Shown: positions 15,488 through 24,841, counted from the first letter of the stretch. The stretch is 64,000 nucleotides of DNA from Pseudarthrobacter sp. BIM B-2242 (GCF_014764445.1 NZ_CP061721.1:4298310-4362309), one strand, 5' to 3'. Numbers and translations are program-made. Notes: generated by a model not told the origin, from the letters alone.

Positions 15488-16156
15488 AGCTGCCGTCCTC
15501 CGTTGTGCCGCTGACGCGGCGGGTAAGCCATTTATCCTGCCGGGGACCGTCCTGTGGAGCTTCCACAGAGCGGCGTACATTAAGGTCTACCAGTGGCCAC
15601 TGACAACCAGGACCGGCCGGGCTGAACGGGTCAGCGCGGCGCGCGCGGGAGTTATCCCCACTATCCACAAGTTATCCACAGAAGATGCCGGCAGTGCCAA
15701 GAACCAAGGCCTGCGCGGTGGTCCCACCCGTCGGCGGCGGCGTTCCCTCGCTCCCCAAAAACAGGTATTCCGCAACGGTAGCCGTCCCCGCCCCAGCCTC
15801 CAAGCCAGCAGTCACCGCAGCCTGTGGATAACCTGTGCACTACACGGCGTAGCTTGTGCACAGCCTGTGCATGACCCTGTGGATACAAAAAAACTTTGAC
15901 GTGAGACAGAGGTCTGACCTGCGCAAACGTCCTTCTGGTATGTGGACGGGATTTTTTTATGTGAAACCTTCATCCACAGCTTGCAGCGGGACGCTGTTGA
16001 TACGGGGGCGTATTGAGAGGCCTTGGAGCGTGGTCCGTGCAGGCCTGATGATGAACCTCACACCAGCTGCTGAGGTTTTGACCGTGCGGCCAAAGCACTG
16101 TATGGAACGCGGGTAAATGTGCTGTGGATAACGCCCATCTGGCATAAGCTCTAAGC
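15488..16156. promoter_or_regulatory. Gene-free region with a DnaA-box cluster upstream of dnaB
   Basis: No credible protein gene. DnaA-box-like 9-mers: TTATCCCCA 15652-15660, CTATCCACA 15661-15669, TTATCCACA 15672-15680 and TCATCCACA 15970-15978 on the plus strand; TTATCCACA on the minus strand at 15823-15831 and 16123-16131, and GTATCCACA at 15878-15886. Two are perfect TTATCCACA on the minus strand and one on the plus strand. The region lies between the divergent dnaB and L7/L12-like gene, so it must hold both promoters. DnaA control of dnaB, or titration of DnaA, is inferred. Confidence 0.65.
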
Positions 16157-16612
16157 ATGGGCGACATACTGATGGTGCTACTGCCGGCCGGAATCCTGGT
16201 GGCAGTTCTGTGGACGCTCGCAACAGCGCTAAGGCCACGCGATTCCGGGACCTCGGATGCTGAAAAGTACCAGCAGGACCTCGCCAGGCGCTCCGCTGAA
16301 CACTACGCCGAGCAGGTGCGGGTGGCTACGGCAGTGCGCGCCCGCCTCGAAGCCAGTACGCGGCCAAGCCAGAACGAGCAACAGCAGTCCCAGCAGGAAG
16401 CCCACGCCCGCGCCGCACAACACGGACAGGCTGGGCCGCACAACGGCATGTACGGATTTTCCGCACTCCCGGGCGGGCAGCTGAATCCGCAGCTTGCGAT
16501 GCAGCTGCAGACGATGGCGCGGGACGGGCACAAAATCCAAGCCATAAAACTCCTGCGCCAAGCAACCCACACAGACCTGGCCACCGCCAAGAAGTACATA
16601 GATCGGCTTTAG
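16157..16612 (+). CDS. Membrane-anchored protein with an L7/L12-like C-terminal module
   Basis: 151 aa. One membrane helix (residues about 4-25), a Gln-rich, probably coiled or disordered middle (residues 40-95), and a C-terminal module MARDGHKIQAIKLLRQATHT...AKKYIDRL that resembles the C-terminal domain of ribosomal protein L7/L12 (the KIxAIKxxRExT...AKxxVD pattern). Function unknown. It is followed two bases later by a related gene, so the pair forms an operon. The resemblance is by motif only. Confidence 0.7.
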   Translation: MGDILMVLLPAGILVAVLWTLATALRPRDSGTSDAEKYQQDLARRSAEHYAEQVRVATAVRARLEASTRPSQNEQQQSQQEAHARAAQHGQAGPHNGMYGFSALPGGQLNPQLAMQLQTMARDGHKIQAIKLLRQATHTDLATAKKYIDRL

Positions 16613-16614
16613 AA

Positions 16615-17187
16615 ATGGAATCGCTCGTGATCCCCGTCATCATCCTTGCGGTCGTGGCCGCCGGAGTAGCACTGGCAGCCCGTGCGTTCAGCAAACGTCA
16701 GGCCACGGCGCACCAGGCGGGAGCCGCCCCTGCTCCGGACGCGGCTGAGCTGGCCCGGGTGGCAGCCGGCAAGCTCAGTGAGGACCAGCACCGCAGGCTG
16801 TACGCCCTGATCGCGCAGGGGCAGGCCATGGCTGCCATCAAGTTCTACTACGAGTCCACAGGGGACGGACTTCGGGCCGCCAGGGACGCCGTGGGCGCCC
16901 TGGCCGCCCACCCGCAGCCTTACCGGAGCCCGGACGCCGCACCCGCAGACGTGGAGCCGGACGACGACGACACGCCCCAGCGGTTCCCGTACCGCTACCG
17001 TGCCATCGCCAGCAAGGGCGATGTGACGCGTGAGGTCAGCAGCAACATGCTCAACGATGAGATCTACGGACGGATCCGGACGCTGGCGCGCAGTGGCGAC
17101 GTCGAGGGTGCGGCGACTGCCCTGACCAAGCACTCAGATATTTCGCTTAAGCAGGCCCGGGAGTTCATCGCCCTCCTGGACGATTAG
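16615..17187 (+). CDS. Membrane-anchored protein with two L7/L12-like modules
   Basis: 190 aa; the ATG starts 2 bases after the stop of the previous gene, so translation is coupled. An N-terminal membrane helix (residues 4-23) is followed by a module at about 53-97 (LIAQGQAMAAIKFYYESTGD...ARDAVGALA) and a second, more diverged one at the C-terminus (IRTLARSGDVEGAATALTKH...AREFIALLDD). Between them is an acidic, Asp-rich linker. Together with its neighbour it suggests a duplicated family of inner-membrane proteins displaying L7/L12-CTD-like helical modules to the cytoplasm. Role unknown. Confidence 0.7.
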   Translation: MESLVIPVIILAVVAAGVALAARAFSKRQATAHQAGAAPAPDAAELARVAAGKLSEDQHRRLYALIAQGQAMAAIKFYYESTGDGLRAARDAVGALAAHPQPYRSPDAAPADVEPDDDDTPQRFPYRYRAIASKGDVTREVSSNMLNDEIYGRIRTLARSGDVEGAATALTKHSDISLKQAREFIALLDD

Positions 17188-17200
17188 CAGCTCCGGGCGG

Positions 17201-17575
17201 TCAGAAGTCGAACAGGTCGCCCAGCCAGCCTTCCTTCTTCTTGGGACGCCGCCGGTCATAATCGCGGTCATAGCCCTGTTTGCCGTATTTCCGGTCATCA
17301 TATTTCCGGTCGTCATGGCGGGGCTGGTCGTACCGCGGCTGCTCGCGGCGCGGTTCAAAGTTCGGATACAAGGGCGGCGGAACAGGAGCCGGGGCCGCGG
17401 CCGCAGTGCGGGGTGGGGTTGAAGCGCTGCCGCCCATTGCCTCGTTGGCGCGGTCGATGATCTTGTCCAGCTCACCGCGGTCCAGCCAGACGCCGCGGCA
17501 CTGCGGGCAATAATCGATCTCCACGCCGCTGCGTTCGCTCATGATCAGGTCAATTGAATCCACAGGACATTTCAT
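17201..17575 (-). CDS. Zinc-ribbon protein (zf-TFIIB family)
   Basis: 124 aa. The N-terminal 45 residues are a TFIIB-type zinc ribbon: MKCPVDSIDL, then IDYCPQCRGVWLDRGELDKII, with Cys3, Cys23 and Cys26 visible. The remainder is Pro-, Tyr-, Arg- and Asp-rich and disordered, ending KKEGWLGDLFDF, a short hydrophobic C-terminal motif conserved in such proteins. Function is not established. It converges on the L7/L12-like pair. Confidence 0.85.
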   Translation of the reverse strand: MKCPVDSIDLIMSERSGVEIDYCPQCRGVWLDRGELDKIIDRANEAMGGSASTPPRTAAAAPAPVPPPLYPNFEPRREQPRYDQPRHDDRKYDDRKYGKQGYDRDYDRRRPKKKEGWLGDLFDF

Positions 17576-17622
17576 GTCCCGGTCAACGACCGGGAGCCCC
17601 GATTAGTTCGGGAAGCGCTATT

Positions 17623-18255
17623 TCAGGACCGTGCGCCCGAGATGCCGGCGAGGAGCTGTTCAAACGGCAGGGACTCCGCCACGGCAGGCTTCCGGCCGGG
17701 CTGCGCACCCTCCAGGAGCGCGGCGAACTCTGCCGCTGCCCGCTGCACCCTTTCCGAAAGGGGCGAGCCGCCGTCGTCCGTGTTTCCCCAATCCTGGGGG
17801 CCGGCGAAAACGGCGGTCGCGGCGATCCGCGTTCGCAGGTATGTGAACAGCGGACGCATGGCGAAGTCCAGCACCATCTGGTGGCGGTCCGTGCCGCCGG
17901 TGGCGCCCAGCAGGACAGCCTTGCCTTCCAGGGACTTCGGGTCCAGGACGTCGATAAAGGATTTGAAGAGGCCGCTGTAGGACGCACTGAACACCGGGGT
18001 GACGGCGATGATGCCATCGGATGCCTCCACGCCGGATATGACGTCAGCCAGCCGCGGGCCGGCGTAGCCGGTCACGAAGTTGTTTGCGATGTCCACGGCG
18101 AGGTCCCGGAGTTCGACGACGTCCACGCGCACCTGATAGCCGGCGTCGGCAAGCTGGTGCTCTGCGGCAGCGGCGAGCTGGTCGGCGAGCAGCCTGCTCG
18201 AGGACGGGACGCCCAGGCCGGCGGACAATACGGTGATGCGGCGGGTTTCCACCAT
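17623..18255 (-). CDS. NAD(P)H-dependent FMN reductase (CE1759 type)
   Basis: 210 aa from the ATG at 18255, chosen because TGAGGAG is 5 bases upstream; in-frame codons further upstream cross an operator-like dyad. It has a flavodoxin-like fold: ITVLSAGLGVPSSSRLLADQL at the N-terminus (phosphate-binding loop), GIIAVTPVFSASYSGLFKSFID in the middle and LLGATGGTDRHQMVLD. It would reduce FMN with NAD(P)H to feed an oxygenase or oxidoreductase; no partner is adjacent. The start is 97 bases from the end of the PhzF gene, with the TACATG/CATGTA dyad between them. Confidence 0.88.
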   Translation of the reverse strand: MVETRRITVLSAGLGVPSSSRLLADQLAAAAEHQLADAGYQVRVDVVELRDLAVDIANNFVTGYAGPRLADVISGVEASDGIIAVTPVFSASYSGLFKSFIDVLDPKSLEGKAVLLGATGGTDRHQMVLDFAMRPLFTYLRTRIAATAVFAGPQDWGNTDDGGSPLSERVQRAAAEFAALLEGAQPGRKPAVAESLPFEQLLAGISGARS

Positions 18256-18284
18256 GGACTCCTCAGATCGGTACAGTTTCATAC

Positions 18285-18302
18285 TACATGTGTTTGCATG
18301 TA
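18285..18302 (-). promoter_or_regulatory. Candidate operator of the FMN reductase gene
   Basis: TACATG (18285-18290) and CATGTA (18297-18302) form an exact inverted repeat with a 6-base gap, 30 bases upstream of the start codon in an AT-rich patch. A -10-like TAGTAT reads on the minus strand beside it. HxlR- or MarR-type regulators bind such sites; none is encoded nearby. Confidence 0.4.
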
Positions 18303-18352
18303 CTGAGGTAACAGGGCTGCTTCCGCATTTATTCCGGGATTCATCCACGGGG

Positions 18353-19213
18353 CTAGAGCAGCACATCTCCGCTGATGCAGGTGGTGGACCTGCCGCCTAC
18401 CCAGATGTCGCCGTCCACGGCCTCTACCCGGACGCGTCCCGCCCGGCCCAGCATGGTGCCCTGCGCTGCGGTGTACGACGACGGCGCACGGCGGCTGCCG
18501 ATCAGCCACTGCGCTGCGCCGGCGTTGAAGCTGCCCGTGACGGGGTCCTCGGCCGCGGCGTCACCCGGGATGAAGGTCCGCACCTCGAAGTCAGCCTCAG
18601 CGTCAGCATCGTGGGGACCGATCACACCAACCTTTAGGTCCCCCATGGCGGCAAGATCCGGTCTGATGGCTAGCACCTGCGCGGCGGACGCCAGCAGTAC
18701 GCCGATCCAGCCGGGCCCGTTGACCAGCCAGGAGGCGTCCAGCAGCGCCTGCCGGGGCACGCGCAGGCCCGCCGCGATGCGTGCCAGGTCCGCCTCGGCC
18801 ACGGGCCCGGAGCGCGTCAGGGGCGGCGCTGCGAAAGCCAGCTGCCCGCCGTCGCGCTTCACCCGGACCAGGCCTGCCGCACATTCCTGGACCAGGACGC
18901 CCTCACGCTTCGGGACACCGCCCCCCTCCAGCCAGACATGCGCCGACCCCAGGGTGGGATGGCCAGCGAACGGGAACTCCTCGTGGGCGGTGAAGATGCG
19001 GACGCGGTAGTCGGCATCGGGGTGGGTGGGCGGCAGGAGGAAGGTGGTCTCCGACAGGTTGGTCCAGTTGGCAAACTGCTGCATCTGTTCCGTGCTGAGG
19101 TCTTCGGCATCGGCAACCACCGCGAGGGGGTTGCCGCGGTACGGCTCGTCCGTGAACACGTCCACCTGGGTGAACGGACGACGGCGGCGGGCAGGGGCAA
19201 GGTTCCGGGTCAC
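18353..19213 (-). CDS. PhzF family isomerase/epimerase-like protein
   Basis: 286 aa. Two diaminopimelate-epimerase-like halves. The start QVDVFTDEPYRGNPLAVV, the catalytic Glu55 in NLSETTFLL, the FAGHPTLGSAHVWL loop and EDPVTGSFNAGAAQWL in the second half are all conserved. PhzF itself isomerises a phenazine precursor, but there are no phenazine genes here; most PhzF relatives have unknown substrates. Transcribed leftward, divergent from the DUF1801 gene. Confidence 0.9.
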   Translation of the reverse strand: MTRNLAPARRRRPFTQVDVFTDEPYRGNPLAVVADAEDLSTEQMQQFANWTNLSETTFLLPPTHPDADYRVRIFTAHEEFPFAGHPTLGSAHVWLEGGGVPKREGVLVQECAAGLVRVKRDGGQLAFAAPPLTRSGPVAEADLARIAAGLRVPRQALLDASWLVNGPGWIGVLLASAAQVLAIRPDLAAMGDLKVGVIGPHDADAEADFEVRTFIPGDAAAEDPVTGSFNAGAAQWLIGSRRAPSSYTAAQGTMLGRAGRVRVEAVDGDIWVGGRSTTCISGDVLL

Positions 19214-19295
19214 CGCCGCAGGCTATCACCTGGGTGGGACGAGCCACCGGGGCGGCGCGACTGACAAGCGGCGTTGGCTCTGCCAGACTTCCGTC

Positions 19296-19718
19296 ATGGC
19301 TGAAAACAAGACCCAGGCAACCGGCGCGTCAGTGGAGGAATTCCTGGCCGCAGTGGAACACCCGGTCAGGCACCGTGACGGGCTGCGGCTGCTTAAGCTG
19401 ATGCGGGACATCACCGGCGAAGAGCCCGAGATGTGGGGCCCTACCATCGTGGGCTTCGGGCAGTACCACTACAAGTACGGGAGCGGCAGGGAAGGGGACG
19501 CGGCCGCGGTGGGCTTTTCGCCCCGGAAGGCCAGCCTCTCGCTCTACGGGCTGACCTACGGGCCCGAGGCTGCGGACCTGCTGCCCCGGCTCGGAAAGCA
19601 TAAGACCGGCGCAGGATGCCTGTACGTGAACAAGCTGGAGGACGTCGACGAAGCCGTACTGGCCGAGCTGATCAGGGCAGGCTTCCGGCATGTGACCACG
19701 GTCCTCCAAAGTCCGTGA
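19296..19718 (+). CDS. DUF1801 domain protein
   Basis: 140 aa from the ATG at 19296; the upstream in-frame extension overlaps the divergent PhzF gene and was rejected. Contains the YdhG-like/DUF1801 pattern: SVEEFLAAVEHPVRHRDGLRLL, then MWGPTIVGFGQYHYKYGSG, GFSPRKASLSLYG and KTGAGCLYVNKLEDVD. Cytoplasmic, function unknown. Followed by a bidirectional terminator. Confidence 0.88.
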   Translation: MAENKTQATGASVEEFLAAVEHPVRHRDGLRLLKLMRDITGEEPEMWGPTIVGFGQYHYKYGSGREGDAAAVGFSPRKASLSLYGLTYGPEAADLLPRLGKHKTGAGCLYVNKLEDVDEAVLAELIRAGFRHVTTVLQSP

Positions 19719-19752
19719 CATCCCGTCCCAAACACAGCAAAGAAGAAACAGA

Positions 19753-19789
19753 AAACCCCCGCCGCCGGAATCCGGCAACGGGGGTTTTC
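19753..19789. terminator. Bidirectional intrinsic terminator
   Basis: AAAACCCCCG (19753-19762) pairs with CGGGGGTTTT (19780-19789), enclosing a smaller CCGG/CCGG stem. T runs on both strands make it an intrinsic terminator for the DUF1801 gene and for rplI. Confidence 0.85.
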
Positions 19790-19819
19790 GTGCAGTTCAG
19801 GACTGCGTAGCCGTGAAGA

Positions 19820-20272
19820 CTACTTGCCTGCTACTACGTTGAGTTCGATCACAGCGGCAACGTCAGCGTGGAGGCGGACGTTGGCCTGGTAGGAACCAAC
19901 CGACTTGATGTGTGCCGGCAGTTCAACCTTGCGCTTGTCGATCTTGCCAAGGCCAGCGGCCTCAACAGCGTCGGCTACGTCGGCCTGCTTGACCGTGCCG
20001 AACAGGCGTCCGGTCTCGCCAGCCTTGACGACGAGCTTGACCGGCTTCGCGGAGAGTGCAGCGGCCTGCTTCTGAGCATCTTCCAGGGAAGCGTGCTCGC
20101 GGGCGGCACGGGCAGTCTTGATGGACTCAACCTGCTTCTCGCCACCCTTCGACCAGGTCAGAGCGAAGTTGCGGGGCAGCAGGTAGTTACGTGCGTAACC
20201 GTCCTTGACCTCGACAACGTCGCCAGCAGCACCGAGACCGGTTACTTCGTGGGTCAGAATGAGCTTTGCCAT
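19820..20272 (-). CDS. rplI: 50S ribosomal protein L9
   Basis: 150 aa. Starts [20 protein letters not shown] and contains [17 protein letters not shown], the L9 N-terminal rRNA-binding signature, followed by a long central helix (residues 42-75) and the C-terminal domain ([14 protein letters not shown]). L9 binds 23S rRNA near the L1 stalk. It is the last gene of rpsF-ssb-rpsR-rplI and runs into the terminator at 19753-19789. Confidence 0.97.
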   Translation of the reverse strand: MAKLILTHEVTGLGAAGDVVEVKDGYARNYLLPRNFALTWSKGGEKQVESIKTARAAREHASLEDAQKQAAALSAKPVKLVVKAGETGRLFGTVKQADVADAVEAAGLGKIDKRKVELPAHIKSVGSYQANVRLHADVAAVIELNVVAGK

Positions 20273-20289
20273 GTTAGTTAATCCCTTCC

Positions 20290-20529
20290 TTAGCCGCGGC
20301 CAGCGCCGGAGTAAGGCAGCAGAGCAACTTCGCGGGCGTTCTTGATTGCCTGGGCGATCTTGCGCTGTTCCTGCACCGTGACGCCAGTGACGCGACGGGC
20401 GCGGATCTTTCCGCGGTCGGAGATGAACTTGCGCAGCAATGCTACGTCCTTGTAGTCGATGACAGTGATGTCAGCGGCCTTCAAGGGGTTGGACTTTGGT
20501 TTGGGCTTACGGAGTTCAGCCTTAGCCAT
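20290..20529 (-). CDS. rpsR: 30S ribosomal protein S18
   Basis: 79 aa: basic N-terminus, then [22 protein letters not shown] and [29 protein letters not shown], the full S18 signature. No zinc-binding Cys pairs, so it is the Cys-minus form. S18 pairs with S6 on the 30S platform; rpsF is in the same operon. 17 bases separate it from rplI. Confidence 0.97.
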   Translation of the reverse strand: MAKAELRKPKPKSNPLKAADITVIDYKDVALLRKFISDRGKIRARRVTGVTVQEQRKIAQAIKNAREVALLPYSGAGRG

Positions 20530-20656
20530 CGTGGAGCTCCTATTCTATGGAGCCCGTGGATGTTGATCCACGGGATGGTGGTGGTCCGACGGCGGCAGTC
20601 ACCTGGTGCCTTGCGGCATCTTCGGCGGTCCCGGCGTCGGGCCTTAATTTGGTGGT

Positions 20657-21235
20657 TTAGAAGGGAGGTTCGGAATCGGGGCCGTTGCCCCAGCCGCCTG
20701 CGTTGGAGACACCGGGCGTTGCCCAGGGATCCTCCTGTGCAGCCTGCTGGTTGCCGCCACCGAAGCCTCCGCCGGAGTTGCCGCCCTGGTTTCCACCAGA
20801 GTTGCCGCCTCCGAAGCCACCGCCGCTGTTGCCGCCGCCGAAGCCACCCTGACCACCCTGACCGCCGGAGCGCTGGGTGCGGTTGACCTTGGCATTGGCA
20901 TAGCGCAGGCTCGGGCCGATTTCATCGACTTCGAGCTCGATAACGGTGCGCTTTTCGCCTTCTTTTGTTTCGTAGGAACGGCTCTTCAAGCGGCCGGAAA
21001 CGATAACGCGCATGCCCTTGGTGAGGGATTCGGCGACGTTCTCGGCTGCTTCCCGCCATACCGCTGCGCGGAGGAACAGGGTTTCCCCGTCCTTCCACTC
21101 ATTGGACTGGCGGTCAAAGGTGCGTGGGGTGGAAGCGATGGTGAAGTTCGCTACTGCCGAACCTGACGGTGTGAACCGCAATTCCGGGTCATTGGTGAGG
21201 TTACCGATGACCGTAATGGTGGTCTCGCCTGCCAT
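20657..21235 (-). CDS. ssb: Single-stranded DNA-binding protein
   Basis: 192 aa. OB fold in residues 1-110 ([21 protein letters not shown]...[13 protein letters not shown]), then a Gly/Asn/Gln-rich linker with GGFGGGN repeats, and the acidic C-terminal tip DSEPPF, close to the DDDIPF-type tail that recruits replication and repair proteins. Lies between rpsF and rpsR as usual. The 127-base gap to rpsR has no gene. Confidence 0.96.
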   Translation of the reverse strand: MAGETTITVIGNLTNDPELRFTPSGSAVANFTIASTPRTFDRQSNEWKDGETLFLRAAVWREAAENVAESLTKGMRVIVSGRLKSRSYETKEGEKRTVIELEVDEIGPSLRYANAKVNRTQRSGGQGGQGGFGGGNSGGGFGGGNSGGNQGGNSGGGFGGGNQQAAQEDPWATPGVSNAGGWGNGPDSEPPF

Positions 21236-21308
21236 CTACTGCCTCCTTGTTCGATCCTGGGTGAAGAATTCGATCCTGCGGGGTGAAGAATGAAAATCGG
21301 AGCTGAAA

Positions 21309-21614
21309 TTACTCAGCAACAACCTTCTGCTCTTCGGGGCGGGTGATCTTGGTGCGCATGATGGTCTCGTTAAGAGACAGCTGGCGGTCAAGTTCCTTGG
21401 CGGTTTCCGGCTTGGCGGTGAAGTTCACCACGGCGTAGATACCTTCGGACTTCTTCTTGATTTCGTAAGCCAGTCGACGACGGCCCCAGATGTCAACCTT
21501 TTCGATGGTTCCACCATCGTTGGTGATGACATTCAGGAACTTCTGAAGCGACGGCTCAACGGTACGCTCTTCGACCTCGGGGTCGATGATTACCATCAAT
21601 TCGTAAGGACGCAT
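21309..21614 (-). CDS. rpsF: 30S ribosomal protein S6
   Basis: 101 aa from the ATG at 21614, which has AAAGGAGGT 10 bases upstream; a GTG four codons earlier abuts that Shine-Dalgarno and is unlikely. Starts [19 protein letters not shown]; contains [23 protein letters not shown]. First gene of the rpsF-ssb-rpsR-rplI operon, whose promoter must lie in the 21615-21780 stretch. Confidence 0.97.
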   Translation of the reverse strand: MRPYELMVIIDPEVEERTVEPSLQKFLNVITNDGGTIEKVDIWGRRRLAYEIKKKSEGIYAVVNFTAKPETAKELDRQLSLNETIMRTKITRPEEQKVVAE

Positions 21615-22150
21615 ATGTGAACCCACCTCCTTTGGGCTAAGCGGTTACGGCATTTCCGTAACAGGAGGTTCATTTGCGATGCCATGCATGCCCGGCCAAC
21701 GGAACGAAGGCAGGGCGCAGCACAGACTTCAATATCTTAGTGCATTTGGACCGGATAGGCGATTCGCGCTTGACTCGAGGCTATGCCGCGCTTATCCGGC
21801 CCGGAAGCCGGGGAATCTCCTATGTGGATAACACTGAGTAGTCTCCAGGGACATCACTCAGGCGGTCCCCGGCCATTGTTCCGGGGACCGTGGGGGCCGG
21901 GAACCGCCTCCGTACACCGGCCGCAAGCAAGTGCTGCGGGGGCCGAAAAGTGAGTACCGGAAGGGCTCAATTTCGCTGGTGCAGGGCAGGCGTGGCGGCT
22001 ATATTTGCACCCATCGGCTGGGTACCGTACTGAACGCGGTGACGCGTACAGCGTTTGCTCGAACGGTCATTCACGTGGCCGCAGGGGCACGGTTGTATTT
22101 GATCCGCCACGCTAGAAGAACAGGTCTCCTTCATCGATGAACGGGGACCC
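21615..22150. other. Intergenic region between rpsF and the LuxR regulator
   Basis: About 540 bases between divergent genes with no credible ORF. A perfect 10-bp stem (CGGTCCCCGG 21863-21872 with 21881-21890) and one minus-strand DnaA box TTATCCACA at 21823-21831 are visible. It must carry the ribosomal operon promoter on the left and that of the LuxR gene on the right; no clear operator is evident. Confidence 0.4.
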
Positions 22151-24841
22151 ATGTACTTGACAGGTCGGACCAGCGAGTTGGACCGGATCCGGTCAGTGAT
22201 CGGAGCTTCCAAGGAGTCCGCCCTGTCGATTGTGGCTCGGCGGGGAGCGGGCAAATCAGCGCTGCTGTCCCAGATCCCGCGCCTGTCCGACTATCGGACC
22301 GTCTTTCTGCAGGCAAACGCGGCTGAGGCCGACTGGCCATTTTCCGGTCTCACAGCGCTTCTCAACGGTATCGATGATCCCATCCTGAGCCGGTTTACAG
22401 ACCAACTGTTGCGCACCTCGACGGCGGACATGAATGTTTCCACCGTTTCCACCATGCTGCTCGACGGACTCCACAAGCGCTCATCTGGACGGACCGTCAT
22501 TGTGGTTGATGATGCCGACCAGCTGGATGCGAGCACTCAGGCCGTCCTCGGATTCCTCTCGCGCCGCTTGGCCGGAACGGACATTGCCCTGTTCACCAGT
22601 GTGCGAGAGCAAGGGCCGGGCAGCCCGTTCCACAGCATCCCCGCCCTGCACCTCTCGGCCCTGGACTACAAGGACACCGTCCGCATGCTTGAGTCTTTTC
22701 CGGCCAGGCAGACCGCGACAGCGGCGATCCATGCGGTAGCAGCAGCCAGCCAGGGAAACCTGGCCGCCGCCGTCGAGCTCTACACCGGCCTGCTGGAACG
22801 GCAAGCGGAGGGAACGTGGGCCTTCCCTATTCCCCTGGCCTGCAGAAGCAGTTTTGACTCCGAATATGCCACTGCAGTGGGATCGCTTGGTGCGGCAGCG
22901 CGGCAGGTACTGAACCTCCTGTCTCTCTCCCGCCGGAGCGACATCGCCACTTTGGAAAAGGTCTGTGGCGAGCTTTGGCCAGGCCTGGATGAGCTGCTGG
23001 GAAACGGCCTGGCCAGCCAGTCCGGGCCCCACGTGAGGATTCCGGACCAGCTGCTGCGGGGCTACGTTTATTCCGCTATGCCGCCCGCCGCCCGGACCGC
23101 CGGGCACCGCACACTCGCAGAAGCGGCGGGGGCCGACGACCCTTATGCCCAGCGATGGCACCAGAGCTTCAGCGCGCCGGAGCGCGAGACGCCTTTAGGA
23201 CTCCTCCGGTTCGCGGTTGACCTGATCCGCACCGGCGAAGTCCCGTTTGCCTTGGAGTACATCGAGCGTGCGCTCACTGTCGGCCCCTGCGGGGCGGAGT
23301 CCGCGGTCCGGCTGGCCACTGCGGCCGAACTCCTGTTCAACAGGGGGGAATTCGTCTTCGCCAGGCGGTACCTGGAATGGGCACAACGGGTGACATGCAA
23401 CCCGGCCCTGGTTCTGCGCCTGGCCGGACTCGGCTTTGAGCTCCAGTTCATGCAGGGCACCTCCGTGAGACCCAGCATGGTCCTGCGCCTGGTGAAAGAG
23501 TTCGGGCAGCATGATCCCGCGTATTCGGCCAGACTACTGGCTGTCGGTTCCCTGTATTACGCCGAGCGTTGGGAGCTGGACGATGCCCTCACGCTGCTGC
23601 AGCACGTGCAGGAATTCCGGGACGCCGCGTCCAGCGACTGCCTTGCCATGGCAGACTGCGCCGCCCGGCTCGTTGACGCGATCCGGGGTAAATCCGTACA
23701 TCTTCCACGCACCAGGGAAGCCGCCGGCACCACGCTGGCCACCGTACTGGTGGAGGGCCGCGCTCTCACCTACGCCGAGCACCATGGCGCGGCCCATGAG
23801 GCGCACGCGATCGTGCGGAGCTCCGGTGAGGCCGTCGACCTCAATTGGCGACAAACCGCCGCGCACTTTGCCGTGGACAACGAAATCAGGGCGGGAAACG
23901 TCCGGCGGGCCATCCTGCTCATCGACCGCCTGGAGCATTCCGACCCCGAAACAAAGTACCACCGGGGGATGCGGCACATCTTCCGGGTGTGGCGCGCCCA
24001 TTCACTGGGCGATGAGGCCCTTGCCCAGAGGTTTTTTGCCGAGGCCCAGCATTTCGTGAGCGAGGCCAGCCATCCTGCCGTCACGGCTCAGTTGGCCGCC
24101 TGCCAAGGGCAGTTCGCATTGATGCGCGGCGACCTGGCCGAGGCTTTCGCCCAGTTGTCACGGGCGGCCGAGATCGGCACCGTCTTCGCCAACCCCACGC
24201 TTCTCCGCAGCGAAGCTGACCTGGTGGAGGTTCTCATCCGGCTCGGGCGGCACAGCGAAGCCATCCGGGTCTTTGGCCGGCTGGAGAGCCGTTCCATAGG
24301 GCGACGATCATCGTGGCTGATGACAGCTACGGCGCGCAGCCGCGCCATGCTGTCCGACGGGGAGGAGTCGCTGCGGCTGTTCAACGCGGCACTGGAGAGC
24401 AGCGGCTCCCAGGAGTCGCTGCTTGAGCGCGCCAGGACCCTGCTCTGCTACGCGGAACGGCTCAGCGCCTTCGGACGGCTCGGTGAAGGCCGGGAGGGCC
24501 TGTTGCAGGCGAAGGTCCTGTTCGATGAATGCGGGGCTGATGCCTGGACACAGCGCGTCGATTCCCTCCTTCTCGACGAACGGATCAGGCCTGCCGGTGT
24601 GCCTGCGAATCCGGCCATGCTGATGCTCACCGACCACGAACGCTCTCTTGCCCAGATGGTTGCCCGTGGCATGCGAAACAAGGAAATTGCGGGCACTCTC
24701 TTCGTCTCCGTCCGGACTGTGGAAGTTCGCCTCACCAGCATCTACCGCAAGCTCGGCGTGGAGTCCCGCGCACAACTGTCCGCCTTGGCATCCGGGAAGA
24801 TGGCCGCCACCCGGGAACCGTACGTCCTGCCTCTTCTGTGA
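22151..24841 (+). CDS. Large LuxR-family ATPase regulator (LAL-like)
   Basis: 896 aa. An N-terminal AAA/NTPase domain has Walker A RGAGKS (Lys35) and Walker B TVIVVDDADQ; the middle (about 330-800) is helical and TPR-like; the C-terminus is a LuxR helix-turn-helix (LTDHERSLAQMVARGMRNKEIA...TVEVRLTSIYRKLGV, residues about 820-870). The layout is that of LAL/MalT-type activators that sense a ligand with the ATPase and helical parts. It precedes a DegT-family gene by 122 bases in the same direction and is a candidate regulator of it. Ligand unknown. Confidence 0.9.
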   Translation: MYLTGRTSELDRIRSVIGASKESALSIVARRGAGKSALLSQIPRLSDYRTVFLQANAAEADWPFSGLTALLNGIDDPILSRFTDQLLRTSTADMNVSTVSTMLLDGLHKRSSGRTVIVVDDADQLDASTQAVLGFLSRRLAGTDIALFTSVREQGPGSPFHSIPALHLSALDYKDTVRMLESFPARQTATAAIHAVAAASQGNLAAAVELYTGLLERQAEGTWAFPIPLACRSSFDSEYATAVGSLGAAARQVLNLLSLSRRSDIATLEKVCGELWPGLDELLGNGLASQSGPHVRIPDQLLRGYVYSAMPPAARTAGHRTLAEAAGADDPYAQRWHQSFSAPERETPLGLLRFAVDLIRTGEVPFALEYIERALTVGPCGAESAVRLATAAELLFNRGEFVFARRYLEWAQRVTCNPALVLRLAGLGFELQFMQGTSVRPSMVLRLVKEFGQHDPAYSARLLAVGSLYYAERWELDDALTLLQHVQEFRDAASSDCLAMADCAARLVDAIRGKSVHLPRTREAAGTTLATVLVEGRALTYAEHHGAAHEAHAIVRSSGEAVDLNWRQTAAHFAVDNEIRAGNVRRAILLIDRLEHSDPETKYHRGMRHIFRVWRAHSLGDEALAQRFFAEAQHFVSEASHPAVTAQLAACQGQFALMRGDLAEAFAQLSRAAEIGTVFANPTLLRSEADLVEVLIRLGRHSEAIRVFGRLESRSIGRRSSWLMTATARSRAMLSDGEESLRLFNAALESSGSQESLLERARTLLCYAERLSAFGRLGEGREGLLQAKVLFDECGADAWTQRVDSLLLDERIRPAGVPANPAMLMLTDHERSLAQMVARGMRNKEIAGTLFVSVRTVEVRLTSIYRKLGVESRAQLSALASGKMAATREPYVLPLL

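Noticed and set aside
15488..15580. ATG start 31 codons upstream for dnaB
   Set aside because: Added residues do not look like the DnaB N-terminus, and a TTG with GGAGG nearby fits better; the choice is not certain.
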